From positions 1-6,652 of the forward strand of contig JBEKYH010000461.1 of NCBI GenBank assembly GCA_049511115.1: a stretch of DNA of 6,652 nucleotides. Reading direction: 5' to 3'. The notes below the pieces were generated by a model that was not told the DNA's origin, searched no databases, and worked only from the letters and a program-made list of their open reading frames with translations. The stretch's first letter is position 1. Each line of letters opens with the position of its first letter. A program made the position numbers and the translations under genes. Positions 6,240 to 6,652 of this stretch are shown here, one piece after another. This DNA comes from JBEKYH01 sp049511115 (lineage in GTDB: Bacteria; Planctomycetota; Phycisphaerae; Tepidisphaerales; Tepidisphaeraceae).

Positions 6240-6652
6240 TTACGCGGAGAACCCGATGGTTCCCGAGCCGGCCGGCATGCGCATGGGCCGGATGGGCATG
6301 AGCCAATGGACGCGGTAGCCTTCGGCGTCGGCGGCGTGGCTGAGGCGGCGGTCGTCCTTGTCGATCTGGCCGCGCGACCAGCGCATTTGTTTCAAATCTC
6401 GTGTAAGCAACGAACAGCGCGGATGAATCCTGTAACGGCGGCGCCCGTCGAGGGCGGAGAGGGCACAATTGAAAGCGTTGACGCGATCGGCGACGGGCGG
6501 ATTGGAACGCGGCACCTTCAATTTGAACGGGATGTTCGCCTGGCGAAGCGACTGGCAGACAACGTCCCAACAGGATTCGCCGCTGCCGGCCCACTTGCCG
6601 GCGCCGCTGGCGTCGCCGAAGACCCAAAGATCGGGCCAGCGCCAGCCGCCGT
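6240..6652 (-). CDS. Phage terminase large subunit, C-terminal nuclease part (partial, 5' end outside window)
   Basis: Terminase large subunit packages phage DNA into the prohead: an N-terminal ATPase drives translocation and a C-terminal RNase H-fold nuclease cuts the concatemer. Only the last 137 codons are here, reading in frame to the window edge and ending in TAA at 6240-6242. The translation contains LWVFGDASG, which fits the first acidic nuclease strand (Asp at about residue 13 of the fragment), then VPRSNPPVADRVNAFNCAL, IHPRCSLLTRDLKQMRW, and IDKDDRRLSHAADAEGY. The last is the usual late His...Asp-Ala...Gly-Tyr motif carrying another catalytic acid. This motif order (GDxSG, NPP.xDRVNAxN, P.C..L..DL...W, H..DA.GY) is typical of phage terminases. 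The fragment has no credible start of its own; an in-frame TTG near 6521 is internal to the nuclease domain. The portal gene begins 32 bases downstream. The ATPase domain cannot be assessed. Confidence 0.88.
   Translation of the reverse strand, partial: GGWRWPDLWVFGDASGAGKWAGSGESCWDVVCQSLRQANIPFKLKVPRSNPPVADRVNAFNCALSALDGRRRYRIHPRCSLLTRDLKQMRWSRGQIDKDDRRLSHAADAEGYRVHWLMPIRPMRMPAGSGTIGFSA

Noticed and set aside
6208..6627. N-terminal extension of the portal frame by 140 residues
   Set aside because: The extension is Arg/Pro-rich and overlaps the well-supported terminase C-terminus in another frame; a better start exists at 6207.

Overview
The window is part of a bacteriophage virion-structure (head and neck/tail) gene cluster, all on the minus strand, so transcription runs from position 6652 down to position 1. 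Gene order is: terminase large subunit (C-terminal part only, cut by the window edge), portal, head maturation protease with a nested scaffold gene, head decoration protein, major capsid protein, a tail-terminator-like protein, a small beta-rich virion protein of unknown function, and a tail-tube-like protein. This is the packaging-to-head-to-tail order of lambda-like siphovirus modules. The portal resembles the DUF935 / Mu gp29 family. Most starts have a recognisable Shine-Dalgarno sequence, and portal and protease overlap by ATGA, as expected of a translationally coupled late operon.

The DNA is GC-rich. Three non-coding stretches carry palindromic repeats: 1-26 (CCCTCTCCCT...AGGGCGAGGG), 520-575 (two GTAGGGTGGGC-type palindromes facing each other) and 2850-2945 (GGACTGA tandem units with an inverted copy). 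These look like intergenic repeats I associate with Planctomycetes chromosomes. I infer a prophage or prophage remnant in a planctomycete, but cannot confirm the taxon from sequence alone. No integrase, lysis, replication, tRNA, CRISPR or defence gene is visible.

Three points stand out. (1) The protease gene contains an in-frame internal ATG preceded by AAAGGAG, which should produce the C-terminal 187 residues as a separate scaffold protein (the lambda C/Nu3 or Mu I/Z arrangement). (2) The major capsid protein is split between two frames: a properly initiated N-terminus of about 37 residues in one frame and the remaining 333 residues in the +1 frame. This is a frameshift mutation, a sequence error or, less likely, programmed frameshifting. 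(3) Host-like repeats lie between essential virion genes. Together with the split capsid gene, this raises the possibility that the prophage is decaying or domesticated. A rho-independent terminator directly after the capsid gene could set capsid expression higher than tail expression. I do not see a wholly new system here; the novelty is in a divergent head module and its expression architecture.
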